A stretch of DNA of 64,000 nt from Caprimulgus europaeus (lineage: Eukaryota; Chordata; Aves; Caprimulgiformes; Caprimulgidae). The first letter of the stretch is position 1. Each line of letters opens with the position of its first letter. Location of the stretch: NCBI GenBank assembly GCA_907165065.1, contig OU015525.1, positions 4,521,537 through 4,585,536 of the forward strand, written 5' to 3'. Made by a program: the position numbers and the translations under genes. The notes beneath the pieces are model-generated. The model made no database searches, had not been told where the DNA came from, and saw only the letters and a program-made list of their open reading frames with translations. This document shows positions 35,146 through 47,645 of the stretch, in pieces.

Positions 35146-37160
35146 CAGCTGATGCAAAATGTCAGGTGCTCACCTCTATGTATTTCAGTGCTTTTATTGA
35201 CTTGTATTTAATGTGGTCCATGTCTCTCCCCACTTATGACCCTTCCCTGTTGACCTGAGATGTTTCAGCAACTCAAATGAACCCTGCAATGGATGCTTCT
35301 TCCTCACATCTAGCAGCAGCCCCTCAGCCTGGGAACTTTTGCAAGACTTGGCAGCAGGGTCATTGCAGGAGTATTTCACACAGGACCCAAAAATATTGCT
35401 GTCGGTGCAGCGTCGGTCAGCCTGAAGGCAGGGTCAGGTCCCTCAGAAATCAGACTGTTGACGAACAAGCTTGAGCGGATTCAAATGTTTCGTCTGATTT
35501 TCTTGGACTGCAAAGTTTCCAAGGGAGCCAGAAAGCTGGCTGCTCTTCTTGTTGACTTTGCAGACCAGAAATACAGCCGGATTCAGTGAAATAGGGAAGC
35601 TCGGATTCTTGTATTGGTGTAGCAGAGAGGGAAAATGCTCAATTTGGAAAAGCTCAAATGTCCAGTTCAGACACAAAAATAAAAGTCCAAGGTGGTGTGG
35701 CTCCACTCTGCTGCCTGCGTTCAACATCAAGGATGGTCACTTGGGCATGGGGCAACCTGCAATATCTGTCCCCAGGACCAAAGTCCTGCTTGAAATCCCT
35801 CTGAATTTCTAGTGAAGCAGCAAATTCAGGGGCATTTTGGTCAAGGTCAACAAGGTAGGTCCATGCAGACATTGCAGATATAAACTGTGCTGGTATGTGC
35901 CAGCACTGAGCTAGGGTGAGAGTGCAGGAGACATCAGGCATGAGCAAAGCATCACTTTAAACTGCAAATGAACTCTGAAATGACAGTGAACTTGAAGCAA
36001 GCCCATCTTTTGGGCCAGGCTGGCCATGAATCAGCTCTGGAAAATGAAAGATGAAACTTTCTGACTTCAGTTCAAGTTATGAACTTGTAAACTCCCCATT
36101 ACCTGGTTTGATGGACACAGGCCAGAGACAAACGTTTTTCAGGGCGAGCATATGGGACAGCTTCTTGAAAATGAATTCACTTAAAAAGGCGTAATTTGGA
36201 GACTGAAAATTTGACTTAAAATCTTGTGTTTTAGAAATCCAGGTTAATTTGATGTGAAGATATCTTACTGTGGATTCTTAAGCTGCTTCTTGAGCATCCT
36301 CCATCCCCTTGTTCTTTGGTAAAATGTAGGGGCATGATAAATCATGTCCAAAAATGAAAGTTGAAAAAAATATGACATTTGAAGCCCATCTGAATGATGG
36401 CAAATGTGCAGTAAGATTTGCACAGGACAGCCATGTAAGCTTACTGCTTTATTTGCCCCAAGGTAACAAGCCTCTAGCTGGGGTGTCCCACATGTAGGTG
36501 CAGGGTTTTTTGTTACTGCAGGTTTTGGGGGGATGTTGTTCCAGAATAAGGCTTTTTTTCTTTGTATCCCTTTAAAATACTGATTTCTTTCCTCTGTTAC
36601 TTTAAAATTCACTATGTATTCCCCAAAGCTGTCTTCAGGCATTAAAACCATCAGAATCTATGCCTGAAGGTCTGCTAGGGATCAAATGCAGAAGAGGCGT
36701 CATGCACGCAGCTGGGCAGCAGTTCCTCTGCGAGCTGCTAAAATTGGCATCTGCTAAAGTTAGCAGAGATTTCATGGAGCTCTTGTTTGTTTTATTGAAG
36801 TGGACAGGTCAAGGACCAGGATTTTATCGGTGCTATGGCATCAAAGGGATGGTCCCAGCTGCTGGGAATCATCCTCGTCCTTGGAGCTATGGCTGCAAGC
36901 TGGTAAGATGGTCAGAGCATGCTGCTGGTGAGGAGTTGGTGATGCTGTCACCAGCTTGGGAGGCAGCAATGCCCATGACAGTGCTCCTGCCCAATTCCTG
37001 CCTGCAGTTGTGCTGGCAGAGTAGGTGAGCTCAGAGATAATCCTTGGTGTTAACCAAAACCTCCTGTTCCTACTCCTATGCAAGACTCGTGCACTGCGCT
37101 GGTCTTCTGGGAGCAGATTTGGGGCAGGTGCCCCTCTGCAGTTGAGTTAGGTGAAGGCTT
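35146..37160. other. intron 1 unique sequence
   Basis: No gene recognised. A minus frame at 36265-36651 is open for 128 codons without recognisable domains. Confidence 0.4.
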
Positions 37161-37692
37161 CATAGAATCATAGAATGGCTTGGGTTGGAAAGGACCTTAA
37201 AGTTCATCCAGTTCCAACCCCCCTGCTTGGACAGGGTTGCCAACCACTGGATCAGGCTGCCTAGGACCCCATCCAGCCTGGCCTTGATTGCCTCCAGGGG
37301 TGAGGAGGCACCACAACTTCTCTGGGCAACCTGTTCCAGCACCTCACCACCCTCTGGGTGAAAAACTTCCTCCTAATATCTAACCTAAATCTCTCCTCTC
37401 TTAGTTTAAAACCATCTCCCCTTATCCTATCACTATCTGCCCACATAAAAAGTCACTCTCCCTCCTTTTTAGAAGCTCCCTTCAAGTACTGGAAGGCTGC
37501 AATGAGATCTCCCCAAAACTTTATCTTCTCCAAGCTAAACAAGTCCACCTTCCTCAACCATTCTTCAGAAGAGAGGTGCTGCAGCCCTCTGATCGTCTTT
37601 GTGGCTCTCTTCTGGACCTGCTCCAACAGCTCTACATCTTGTGTTGAGGGCTCCAGACCTGGACACAATACTCCAGATGGAGCCTCACAAGG
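37161..37692 (-). mobile_element. CR1 LINE fragment (3' part)
   Basis: Antisense CR1 starting with CATAGAATCATAGAATGGC, through GGGTGAAAAACTTCCTCC, to GGACACAATACTCCAGATGG. About 530 bp; tail repeats intact. It shares the GGTTGCCAACCACTGGATC variant with the copy at 59769. Confidence 0.93.
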
Positions 37693-38345
37693 GCTTCATG
37701 GATGCATCCATCCAAATGCAGGTCACCACGATCCTGCTCACTCGCAAAGGCTCAGCTGGAGAGGCTGTGGGTCATGGAGAAGCTTCTCAGGAGAGGTCAA
37801 CTGGTGTTTATAGAACCTTCAGGGAAGCCTCTTGGCAAGGTCCCCAAAGTCCTTCAGGTGCCACCATTGAGTGGAGCAAATGCAGCACACAAGTAGAGTT
37901 CAAGGGAATTCCATCTGCTGTGTTGCTAGTAAATGCCTGCCCAGGGCGTGCTCATGGCGGCAGAGAGGATGTGCTCCAGCTGTTTGACAAACAACTCTTA
38001 CAGGAGATCTGGAAATGGGGCGGGGGTGTTTTATCAACCCGCTGATAAATGCAAATGCTGGGGAAATTCCCGTCTGGGAACGTGCAGCGGAGTTTCAGCT
38101 CCAGTACAGCTGCCTGTGTGCAGAGTTGGGCTGGGAACGGAGCAAGCTGAAAACAAACTTTTAGTTATTTTTTTTTCTTCTTCTTCTTTCATAATTCCCC
38201 TAAGGTGAGATTGGCTCCCAGATGCCTTCACCAAGGTGACCATCAACATCTCAATGCCCTCATACTGGCAGGGCTGAGCCAAGCTGAGGGGCAGCTGACT
38301 TTGAGCTGGAGCGAATGAATCCCGTGCCCTGTGGCTGGAGGGGAC
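37693..38345. other. intron 1 unique sequence
   Basis: No gene recognised. A short TTC run lies near 38176-38188. Confidence 0.35.
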
Positions 38346-38908
38346 ATAGAGTCATAGAGCCGTTTGGGTTGGAAGGGACCTTTAAAAGTCATCTAGTCCA
38401 AACCTCCTGCAGTGAGCAGGGACATCTTCAACCAGATCAGGTTGCTCAGAGCCTCGACCAACCTGACCTTGAATGGTTCCAGGGATGGGGCTTCTACCAC
38501 CTCTCTGGACAACCTGTGCCAGGGTTTCACCAGCCTCAGTGTAGGAAATTTCTTCCTTGTATCTAGTCTAATTCTCCCCTCTTTTAGTTTAAAACCATCA
38601 CCCCTGGTCCTGCTAAAAAGTTTGTCCTCATCTTTCTTACAAGCCCCCTTCAAGTACAGAAAGGCCACAATAAAGTCTCCCTGGAGCCTTCTCTTCTCCA
38701 CGCTGAACAACCCCAACTCTCTCATCCTTCCTTCACAGCAGAGCTGCTCCATCCCTCTGATCATTTTTGTGGCCTCCTCTGGATCCGCTCCAACAGGTCC
38801 ATGTCTTTCCTGTGCTGAGGACTCCAGAGCTGGACACAGCACTGCAGGTGGGGTCTCAGGAGAGTGGAGCAGAGGGACAGAATGACCTCCTTCAACTTGC
38901 TGGCCACA
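38346..38908 (-). mobile_element. CR1 LINE fragment (3' part)
   Basis: Antisense CR1 from TAGAGTCATAGAGCCG through CTGCAGTGAGCAGGGACATC to GACCTCCTTCAACTTGCTGG. It shares the CAGTGAGCAGGGACATCTTC variant with the copy at 56456, so the two are of the same subfamily. Confidence 0.93.
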
Positions 38909-39150
38909 TCTTTGGTGCCCCTTGTTTCTGATCCCTTGGACTGAACCGCAGTGGGACGGCCCATCCCTGGGCTGGTTTTGCTGTTGGTTGTCGTGTGCGA
39001 TGCCAAATGTAAGTTATTTGTAAAACAGCAAAGTGTCCTTTGTGCTGGCTGCTGCAGGTGCTGTGTGCATAGCTCCTGGAGTGTGCAGGGGGGTGTTTTT
39101 TCTGCTAAGATAGTACAGATTTCAGTATGGAGCCAGGTATGTACAAGAAA
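38909..39150. other. intron 1 unique sequence
   Basis: A short spacer between two CR1 copies, nothing recognised. Confidence 0.35.
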
Positions 39151-39459
39151 GGTGGGGAGGGACATTGGACAAGGGCAGGGAGTGATAGAACAAGGGGAGA
39201 TGGCTTTAAACTGGAAGAGGGGAGATGGAGATGAGATCTGAGGAAGAAATTATTTGCTATGAGGGTGGTGAGACACTGGAACAGGTTGCCCAGAGAAGCT
39301 GTGGCTGCTTCTCCCTGGAAGTGTTCTCGGCCAGGTTGGATGAGGCTTTGAGCAACCTGGTCTAGTGGAAGGTGTCCCTGCTGATGGCAGGGGGGTTGGA
39401 ACTGGATGAGCTTTGAGGTCCCTTCCAATCTACACCATTTTATGGTTCTATCATTCCAT
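39151..39459 (+). mobile_element. CR1 LINE fragment (3' end)
   Basis: Sense CR1 3' end very like the copy at 16034-16329: GACAAGGGCAGGGAGTGATAG, GAGCAACCTGGTCTAGTGG, CCCTTCCAATCTACACC and a degraded tail. Confidence 0.93.
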
Positions 39460-41057
39460 ATTAATAGGAATGCCCTCATTTAGCTACTTCTCCATACCAC
39501 AGAAGCTTATAATGGGGGAATTCATCCAACCCTAAGTCAGCACTGGACGTTTGCACTTCTGAAAGGTTTCCATAGATCTTCCTCAGTGTTGGGTTTTCTG
39601 TTGGCTGCAGCCTGCCTCTTTGGGAAGCAGCATGAAGAAGAGATGGAGAAAAACCCTCCCTGCACCCACAACAGGCAGGATTGGGAATGGCTGTCTGCCT
39701 CCTTCCCCAGCCTGGAACCATCTTCTTGCCCCTGGGAGCAGAGAGGCAGGGGCCACTCTGGCTGGATCTCAAAGCAAGTGTTTAATCTGGTCAGCCGAGC
39801 TGCTCCTGATGACCTCTGTTTCTGGCATAACAGGAACACCTGGGGAGCTCACATGGATCCACTGCAGAGCCCATAGGTGCAGGAACACGCGGTGCTGCTC
39901 AGCAGGGAGTCCAGGGAAGGGATCAGTGGTGCCTGGTGAGCACAGTGGGGCCAGAGAGGAGAAAGGACGGTGGTGGGACAGCCTGGATGTTCCCCTGCAC
40001 AGCAATTTTGGCTTTTTGCTTGTTGTTGGAGTTGCTTTTTCATTCATGTCTTTTGCTTTTCCCCTTGGTGAAAGGCAGAGCACATGCATTTGCATCCCCA
40101 AAAACATTTATTATCTTCAGTAGCTGGCTGCTGGCTTCATCATAAACGATGAATTTGGGGTTGCAGCTTAATTTATCTAGGGAAACTCATTTACTTGCAG
40201 CTTGGTTAGAGTCTGTTCCAGTGTAGCAAGTGTGGAAGGGAAATGCCACCCATGCTGGGATGTCAAAATGCCTCTGAAACCATCCAGGAGCAGAGCCAGA
40301 GCAGCTTGCGTGTCTCCAGGCCATTAAAGCTTACCCCTGGGGCCGGGGAGGATGTGCAAAGCGAGGATGAAACGCCGCATCCTGCCTGTCCCATCCCTGC
40401 TGGATCCGGCCGTAGGAGCTGGGGAAGTTTTCCTGCTGAGCAGGGTAAGGAGGCTTCACATCTCAGCCTTTATTTAATTTTCAGGTGATAAAAGCGTTGC
40501 TTCCCTGCCCGGCGCCTCCGAGCAGCCAGCACGTTCAGCTGCTTCCCTTTCTGCAGGGAATTTGCATTTCTCTATAGGCAGCGCCTGGTTTTATGCAAAT
40601 ATCCTGATGAAAGCAAGTCAAAGCCAAAGCGTGCTCATGAGTAAGCATTTCTTCAGCAGCCAGACACTCTCTTGCAAACCTTTCAGCATTTCAGGGAGAA
40701 GCAGTGTGGCATTGCCAGCTCTCGGCTTCTCCAGCCCAAAAAGCACTGTGCAACGACCACTTCACTTCCACAGTGTCCCAAGAGCAGTATCAGTCTGAAA
40801 AGGTGCTTTGAGGTTGCAGTATCCTGCTGTTGGATTTGCTTTTCCCATGCATGGGATGAGGCATCTCCACTTGTTGAGGTGTTCACGTGATGTTCCACAG
40901 CAGCAATGTAGGCAGGATGGGTTTCCTCCTCTTCCTGCCATTTCCCTGAGGTCTTTCTCCTTCAAAGTTCTCCAAAATCATCTGGGCATGGTCTGTCACA
41001 GCCAGCTGCGCTGTGCTGCATGACCTTCTTGCTTTCTCTGCTGTGATGTGGAGAGAA
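39460..41057. other. intron 1 unique sequence with octamer pair
   Basis: No gene recognised. Contains ATTTGCAT at 40560-40567 and ATGCAAAT at 40593-40600, perfect POU octamers in opposite orientation 33 bp apart, inside a patch (40480-40640) of higher complexity with some CpG. Confidence 0.4.
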
Positions 41058-41314
41058 ACAGAATCATATGGAATCACAGAATTACAGTGGTTGGAGAAGA
41101 CCTTTAAGATCACTGAGTCCAACCATAAACGTAACACTACCAATTCCACCTCTAAACCATGTCCCTCAGCACCTCATCTACCCATCTTTTAAATACCACC
41201 AGGGAAGGTGACTCCACCACCTCCCTGGGCAGCCTGTTCCAGTGCTTAAATACCCTTTCAGTGAAGAAGTTTTTCCTAATATCCAACCTAAACCTCACCT
41301 GACACAACTTGAGG
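41058..41314 (-). mobile_element. CR1 LINE fragment (3' end)
   Basis: Antisense CR1: GAAGACCTTTAAGATCACTG, CCATGTCCCTCAGCACCTC, CCCTTTCAGTGAAGAAGTT, ending in CACCTGACACAACTTGAGG. Subfamily with the ACCATAAACGTAACACTACC segment, like the copy at 54832. Confidence 0.92.
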
Positions 41315-41981
41315 AATGAGTAGCAGCATCCCACGGCGGCTCTGACATCTCCTGTTTGAAGCAGGCATTTTGCTCATGCAAATCATTGTGATGTTTCTTT
41401 CTGAGATGGCTTGGTGTTTGCTGCCTTCTATAAAGCCACTGCTAGAAAATCCATCCTGTGAATGACAGGAATATGATTACTCTGTTCATCTTGTGTATCA
41501 GAAGACAGTTAATTTAAGTGACAAGAAGCACCAGGATCTCTGTAGTTTGCCATCAATTCCTTTTTTAGCTGCTTTTGTCTCAAAAAGTGGCTGGGAGCAG
41601 CCTTGGCATACCAGAGCTGCATTGCTAGTGAGGATGTGATTTAAAACGTGCTCCTCTGGAGTGCCTGTAGCCTGCTTTCCGCTTCTGGTTCACAGCCTGG
41701 AGGGAGACTGACTTGATTGTCATGGGGGAACTCATTTTTGCAGCCCAAGACCATGTCCTGAGCTGTAGCGTTGTAGGACTCTGGTCTCCTTGCAACAGGA
41801 GCTTTCAGAATGTTTTCCTAAATCTCAGAGAGTCCTGTTCCAGTGAGGATTTTTAATCCATTGGCAAATCTTGAATCCAGTTTGGAACCCACTTGATGAA
41901 GAGGTGAGGTGGGAGGATGCTGGAATGGAGAGCTTCATGGAAGGCGTGCAGTGCCACCTGACCACCCTCGCCAGTGAGCAG
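41315..41981. other. intron 1 unique sequence
   Basis: No gene recognised. One octamer ATGCAAAT near 41377. Confidence 0.35.
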
Positions 41982-42245
41982 TCATACAATCAGAGGATGG
42001 TTTGGGATGGAAAGGACCTTAAGCAGGGACACCTTCCACTAGACCAGGTTGCTCAAAGCCCTGTCCAACCTGGCCTTGAACACTTCCAGGGATGGGACAT
42101 CCACAACGTCCTTGAGCAACCTCTTCCAGTGTCTCATCACCTTCGTCGTAAAGAATTTCTTCCTTATGTCCAATCGAAATTTACCCTCTTAGTTTAAAAC
42201 CATTTCCCCTTGTCCTGTCAATGCAGACCATGATAAAAAGTCTCT
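41982..42245 (-). mobile_element. CR1 LINE fragment (3' end)
   Basis: Antisense CR1 with a small internal deletion: the tail and GGAAAGGACCTTAAG join directly to CAGGGACACCTTCCACTAG, lacking the usual ATCATCCAGTTCC segment. Continues to TTAAAACCATTTCCCCTTG. Confidence 0.9.
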
Positions 42246-44282
42246 GCACTGGCTCAACCTTCTTCCTCCAAAATGATGCTCAATCCTCCCTTCTCCTCCT
42301 CCTCCCAGTTTGTTCTCCCATCTCCCATGTTGACAGGGTGAAAATTGGGCTGAGGACAAGGGGCAGCACTTTACGTGCCTGGGCTTGGCAACGGGCAGGC
42401 TCTGCACAGCAAGGGGAGACACTGATGTCCTGCCAGGGAGAACAGCTTCAACTTTTGGTGTTTCATCCCCTTTTATCTGAAAGAAAACCACCTTTATTTG
42501 CTCTGCAAGCTCTTGTGGGCGGGGGACACCTCTCAGCACCTGCCAGCACAGAGTCCTTGGGCGCTGGGTTTTTGCACAAGAGCGGCAGCAGCTCAGACCA
42601 AACAGGTTTTTGTCCCTGTTGCTGGTGGTGGCCAGGTGCAGGGGAGTAGTAGAGGGTAGAGGATCAATCCATATCCATAGTTGTGCATCCAGAACTGGTA
42701 GCTCAGAGGGACCCACTTTTATCCCCAGAACTTTGCCAATATGTTGCCTTTGCAGAGCAATGGTCCTGCTGTGACCAGGGGGCTTTACCCTGTCTTTTTT
42801 TGCAGGAGCTAAGGAGGTTTCTGAAGAGGGTTGCAGAGAAAGCCACCTCTGCAGGACCTGGGCTTGGTGGGATGAGCCAGGAGCTTGGCCAGGGATCTGC
42901 AGCATGCCTGGGCACTGTCAGACCTTGCAGCATCCCATGCAGGAGCACCATCTTCCTCTCAGCATCTCTCCATATTATTAGGAGCCCTTGGGGAGCATTT
43001 ATGACCTGCATGCAACATCTCTGTCCCATCCTGCTGGAAAGGAACCAGCCCTGGAAGGGCTGTTTCAAGGGGTGGTTTCTGCTGGGAGGTAACAGCAGCC
43101 AGGGCTGGTGGGGACAAGGAGGAGCCATCCCAGGGTTTTTTATGCAGCACTGTCCTTGTGGGCTGGTGTCTACTTTCAAAAGTACCCACCACAAGGGAGA
43201 GGGATGGTGGTGGTGTTGCCTGCCAGCAGCCTGTCATGGTATGTGTGACCCTGTCTCCACTGGGTGAAACGTGTAGACCCAATACTGGGGAGCAAGAATG
43301 AGATGGTCTGGGAGGACAACCCCTGCAAGCACAGGGTCTTGATGGTGAAGGAAGCTGAAGGTCCCACAAACCCCATTTCAGCCTGGTGCTATTGACTTAG
43401 AAGAGCTGCCTTTCTCCAGAGCTTAGTTTCTCTTGTCCATGCTGTCTAATAGCTTGATGCCACCAGAGCAGACCTTTCCATGGGACTCATCACAGGCAGA
43501 GCATGTTTTCTTCTCTCCCATGTTGCCATCCCCAGCATGTCATGGAGCAGGGTGTACTTCCAACACTATCTGCAGGTCGAAATCCACACATTGGGTAGAT
43601 TGAGTCCCCTGGAGCCCACTTCTTTGTCAACAAACATCCATCAAAGCCACCGCAGCCGGTTGGCGTTTGGAGTTGTGCAAGATGCTCTGATGACGCAGAA
43701 AGGGCTGCTGGTGCCCTTTGGTCAGGGCTGCTGTTGGCTTGACGAGGAGGTAGGACTGGGCAGTGTGAGGACATCTTCACTTTGGGATGCCACCACTGAG
43801 TGGGGACATGCGAAATAGCAAAGTTCAGGTCTGGTGGAAAACAGGGAGGTTGTAGACCAGGGGCTGAAACACCAGTGCTGGGGTATGCAGTGGAAAAACT
43901 AAAGGCAGGCTGCACTTCTCCCAGAAATGTCCTCCTTGACACAGGCTCAAGTTGTTCTTTGAAGGGGAGGTCACCACAGCCCCTCCGTGCCCTTCTTGGG
44001 GGCTGCTGCTGCCTGTGCTCCTGGTGCTTCCCCCGTAAGAGGCATCACTCTCCCCCTCCCTGCATTTTGCCGTTCAGACACCTGCCACGAGTGTTGAACT
44101 TGCTCAAAATGCTGTGAGAAACCACAAGAAAGGATGAGCTGATGCTCAACCACACCAGAGATACAGGGTGGGAGAAGCATGCGGTGGTGGCAGTTGTCAG
44201 GTGGGGACCGCAGGGGTTGGCTTGCGCCCCTGCATGTGTTTTCGGGTGAAGATGCTGCTTTGGGGTTTTTTTTCTTTCCGAG
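42246..44282. other. intron 1 unique sequence
   Basis: GC-richer block with long open frames on both strands (minus 42189-42905; plus 42683-43267). Overlapping openness on both strands points to composition rather than coding. No gene called. Confidence 0.4.
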
Positions 44283-44385
44283 GATCATAGAATCACAGAA
44301 TGGTTTAGGTTGGAAGGGACCTTAAAGATCATCCAGTTCCAACCCCCCTGCCATCAGCTGGGACACCTTCCACTAGAATGCTCTT
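44283..44385 (-). mobile_element. CR1 LINE fragment (extreme 3' end)
   Basis: About 100 bp antisense CR1: ATCATAGAATCACAGAATGG, TTGGAAGGGACCTTAAAGATC, GGGACACCTTCCACTAGA. Confidence 0.92.
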
Positions 44386-45715
44386 GGACAAGGTAGGATG
44401 CCCAGAAATGCCCCTTCAGATGCAGAATTGTTTTTTTTTCCTGGTTCCTCTGGCCAAAAGCAATCCCTGAAGGATGGGTGGGATCTGGGGTATCCAACTT
44501 CCCTGTGCATGGGGGACTGGCCATCTCCAAATGACTGAGCCTTTCACCCTGCAAAATACACCCTCCAGGGCACACCCTCTGCAGATCTGGGAGGCAGCCA
44601 GCCCCAAGCCTGCTATTATTTTCCACGTGGAGTTGGCCTCTCTTTTTCATTCCCCCTCTTGTTTTTTGGGGTTTTTTTTTTTTCCTCTTTTCCCTTCAAA
44701 TCCAAGCCAGGAAAAGCCTCTGACGTTGGCACCGCGGCTGTGAGCTCCTGGCGGCTGCTGGGGGAAGGCAGCAGAGGGGATATCCCCGATCATAAAACCA
44801 GGATCTCACTGCCCGTGAGTCGTCTGCTGCTGGGGATGGGGTGGGAGGGGTGGGTGAGGGCCAGCAGTTACCTGGGGAGGGTCCTTTCCCCACCCAGTGC
44901 TGAACATTAGGTGCCTTTTTGTGTTTTTTTAGGAGCTGCTTTTGGTGGCTGAATCTCTTATGGTACAAGAAGGAGTTAGGTTAAAAAATAACGTCATCAA
45001 TGTACACCTCAAATTTGAACTGTTTGGGGGTTAGATGTGGGGTGAAAACCTAATTTTGTGGCTAAAAGGATGTTCATTGGGTGCCTGGAGCATCTGGGTT
45101 TTCTCCAGGAAAATATCCCACAAGCACTGGACAAGAGAAGCAGCCCCAGCACCGGTGGCCCTCTCAGGTGTCCTTGCATCAATACAGGATCCACATCCCA
45201 TGGGGATTTTAGACTGGAACCAAAGCAGGCGAGAGGGAAAATCAGTTCCCAAGGGGCTGGTTTAGGCACTTTCCACACTGTGCCTCAGCCTCTCTGCAAA
45301 GAAAAAAAGTGCAAATAAAAGATAAAAAGGGGTCGATGATGTTTCCGGGGCCTCTGGTGTGTTCTCAGCTTGCACAGCGCTGGGAAGACTCTGTTGTTCT
45401 TTTTATCTGTGTCTCTCTCATCTTCCCCATTGCTCCTTCTTCCCCAGTCTCTTGAGTGTCTCCTGCTCACAAAATCTCCATGATGACATTGTGCTGGTGT
45501 TTTTCTCCACTGCCTCAATACCACCACACTCCTTAAATCTGACCAGGACTGTAAATTCAGGGGCTGTACGACTCTTTTCTGCCAGTGTACCAGCATTTGC
45601 CGTGCCCGAGGAAGGATGTGGAGGAAGATGCATGAACTAGTTTATCTTGCAGGTGCAGCTCAGTGGGCTACCAAGAGCTTCCCATTGGTCTCCTGTGCAA
45701 TTGTAGTCTTCCTTA
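44386..45715. other. intron 1 unique sequence
   Basis: No gene recognised. A T run lies near 44660-44690. Confidence 0.35.
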
Positions 45716-46275
45716 GAATCACAGAATGGTTTGGGTTGGAAGGGACCTTAAAGATCATCCAGTTCCAACCCCCCTGCCATCAGCAGGGACACCTTCCACT
45801 AGACCAGGTTGCTCAAAGCTTCATCCAACCAGGCCTTCAACACTTCCAGGGAGGAGCATTCACCGCTTCTCTGAGCAACCTGTTCCAGTGTCTCACCACC
45901 CTTACAGTGGAGAATTTCTTCCTCAGATCTCATCTCAATCTCCCCTCTTCCCGTTTAAAGCCATTACCCCTTGTTCTGTCACTCCCTGCCCTTGTCAAAA
46001 GTCCCTCCCCAGCCGTCCTGTAGCCCCTTCAGGTACTGGAAGGCCACTATAAGGTCTCCCCAGAGCCTTCTCTTCTCCAGGCTGAACAGCCCCAACTCTC
46101 TCAGCCTGTCCTCACAGCAGAGGTGCTCCAGCCCTCGGATCATCCTCGTGGCCTCCTCTGGACTCATTCTAACGGGTCCATGTCCTGTTAGAATGTTGGG
46201 GGCCCTGTGTTGGGGGCTCCAGAACTGGACACAGTACTCCAGGTGGGGCCTCACCAGGGAGGAGTAGAGGGGGTC
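45716..46275 (-). mobile_element. CR1 LINE fragment (3' part)
   Basis: Antisense CR1 of about 560 bp from AGAATCACAGAATGG to GGTGGGGCCTCACCAGGGAG, the best preserved of the CCATCAGCAGGGACACC group. It carries a small local duplication around 46160-46220 (GTTGGGGGCCCTGTGTTGGG). Confidence 0.94.
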
Positions 46276-46710
46276 CTTCTTGCTGTCATGTTCAGAAAAT
46301 GTCCCCTGCAGCAAAAGAAACAAACAAACAAAAAACCCTCAGAGGAAAAGCCCCAACGATGTTCTCCCAGCAGACAGTGCCGGACGTTCCTCCGTTCCCG
46401 GCCGCCGCCGCCTCCCCTCAGTGTCCGGCACGGCTTTTTCAGGACATCCCTGTCTGCTCCTTCCAGCCCTGCACCTGGAGCAGGACGTGCTGGTGGCCGC
46501 TTACGCCTCTGTCCCCAGGAGACACCGGCTCCTGCGGGGTGTTGTGTTTCCACCGCTCTCCTCCCGGATCTTTCCTGTTTCCTTCCGCACGGATGTGGCT
46601 GGAGGAAATCTCAGCACGTTGGCTTTCCTCTGGCCAGGCCCCAGCTGTGGTTGCAGGATGGGGACAGCACCGTCACCCTCCATGTCCTGGGACCTCTACT
46701 CTCTGGCAGC
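46276..46710. other. intron 1 sequence with moderate CpG
   Basis: GC-rich patch (46380-46600) with several CpGs. A + frame runs through it into the minisatellite, but it starts inside the CR1 copy, so it is not a gene. Confidence 0.35.
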
Positions 46711-47095
46711 CATGCTGGTGGCACTGGTGGCACTGGTGGCACTGGTGACCATGGTGGTGCTATTTGTGCTGGTGGCAGTAGTGCTGCTGGTGCTGGTGGC
46801 ACTGGTGACCATGGTGATGCTACTTGTGCTGGTGGCAGTGGTGGTGCTGCTGGTGGCAATGGTGACACTGGTGACCATGGTGGTGCTACTTATGCTGGTG
46901 GCAATGGTGACCATGGTGGTGCTACTTGTGCTGGTGGCAGTAGTGCTGCTGGTGGTGCTGGTGGCACTGGTGACCATGGTGGTGCTACTTGTGCTGGTGG
47001 CAGTAGTGCTGCTGGTGGTGCTGGTGGCACTGCTGACCATGGTGGTGCTACTTGTGCTGGTGGCAGTAGTGGTGCTGGTGGTGGTGCTGGTGGGT
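46711..47095. repeat. 63-bp GGT/GCT-rich minisatellite
   Basis: Tandem array recognised by GTGACCATGG at 46745, 46805, 46871, 46907, 46970 and a variant at 47033 (spacing 60, 66, 36, 63, 63). Units are made of GGT and GCT triplets (CTTGTGCTGGTGGCAGTAG). One + frame reads as Gly/Ala-rich and collagen-like, another as Val/Leu-rich, the minus strand as Thr/Ser-rich; all stay open because of triplet composition. Confidence 0.93.
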
Positions 47096-47645
47096 CTCCT
47101 CATGCATGCAACCAAACCTCATAGATCTGTTCACCATGGTCGCATGTGTCAGTGGTAGATGTGTGCAGAACTCCTACATGGGAATAACTGAGACTCCTCA
47201 GAAACTTAAATGCAATGTTCAGGGTGATGGAAACCTCAGCTTGTTGCTGAGGTGGGATTGGGAGCAGGAAGAGTAGGACTTGTTGAGCCATAAGGGGAAA
47301 GGGCTGGTCAGTGTCTTGCTACATGGGCTGAAAGCAGGAGAGAGGTTGAGCAAATGTAACACAGATGGGTGTTCCGTTCGATTTCTCTGAAGGTGAACTT
47401 TGAACGCGAGATGGGCTCGCTCAGGAGATAGCTGTGTTGATATGCGGGTAAGATACATATTGTTTGGGTGAGTAAGAGCCTTTGTTCCAAGTCCCACTGC
47501 TAAAGCCCACCTGGAGCAACAGTTTGGCTCTTCAAAGCTTCCTTTTTCTTTGCTTGGGGAGTTGCTATGCTTAAGAAAACCTGACTTCACCAGCTGCGTC
47601 CTGCTACCCCGAGTACCAACAGCATAGCCATTAGGTCTGCAGTGC
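47096..47645. other. intron 1 unique sequence
   Basis: Nothing recognised. Confidence 0.35.

Noticed and set aside
42189-43267. Possible gene from long frames on both strands
   Set aside because: Frames of 238 and 194 codons overlap on opposite strands, share no known domain, and one starts inside CR1 sequence.
46207-47158. 305-codon Gly-rich 'collagen-like' frame and a 292-codon Val/Leu-rich frame
   Set aside because: They begin in or next to a CR1 copy and run through a triplet-based minisatellite; openness follows from composition.
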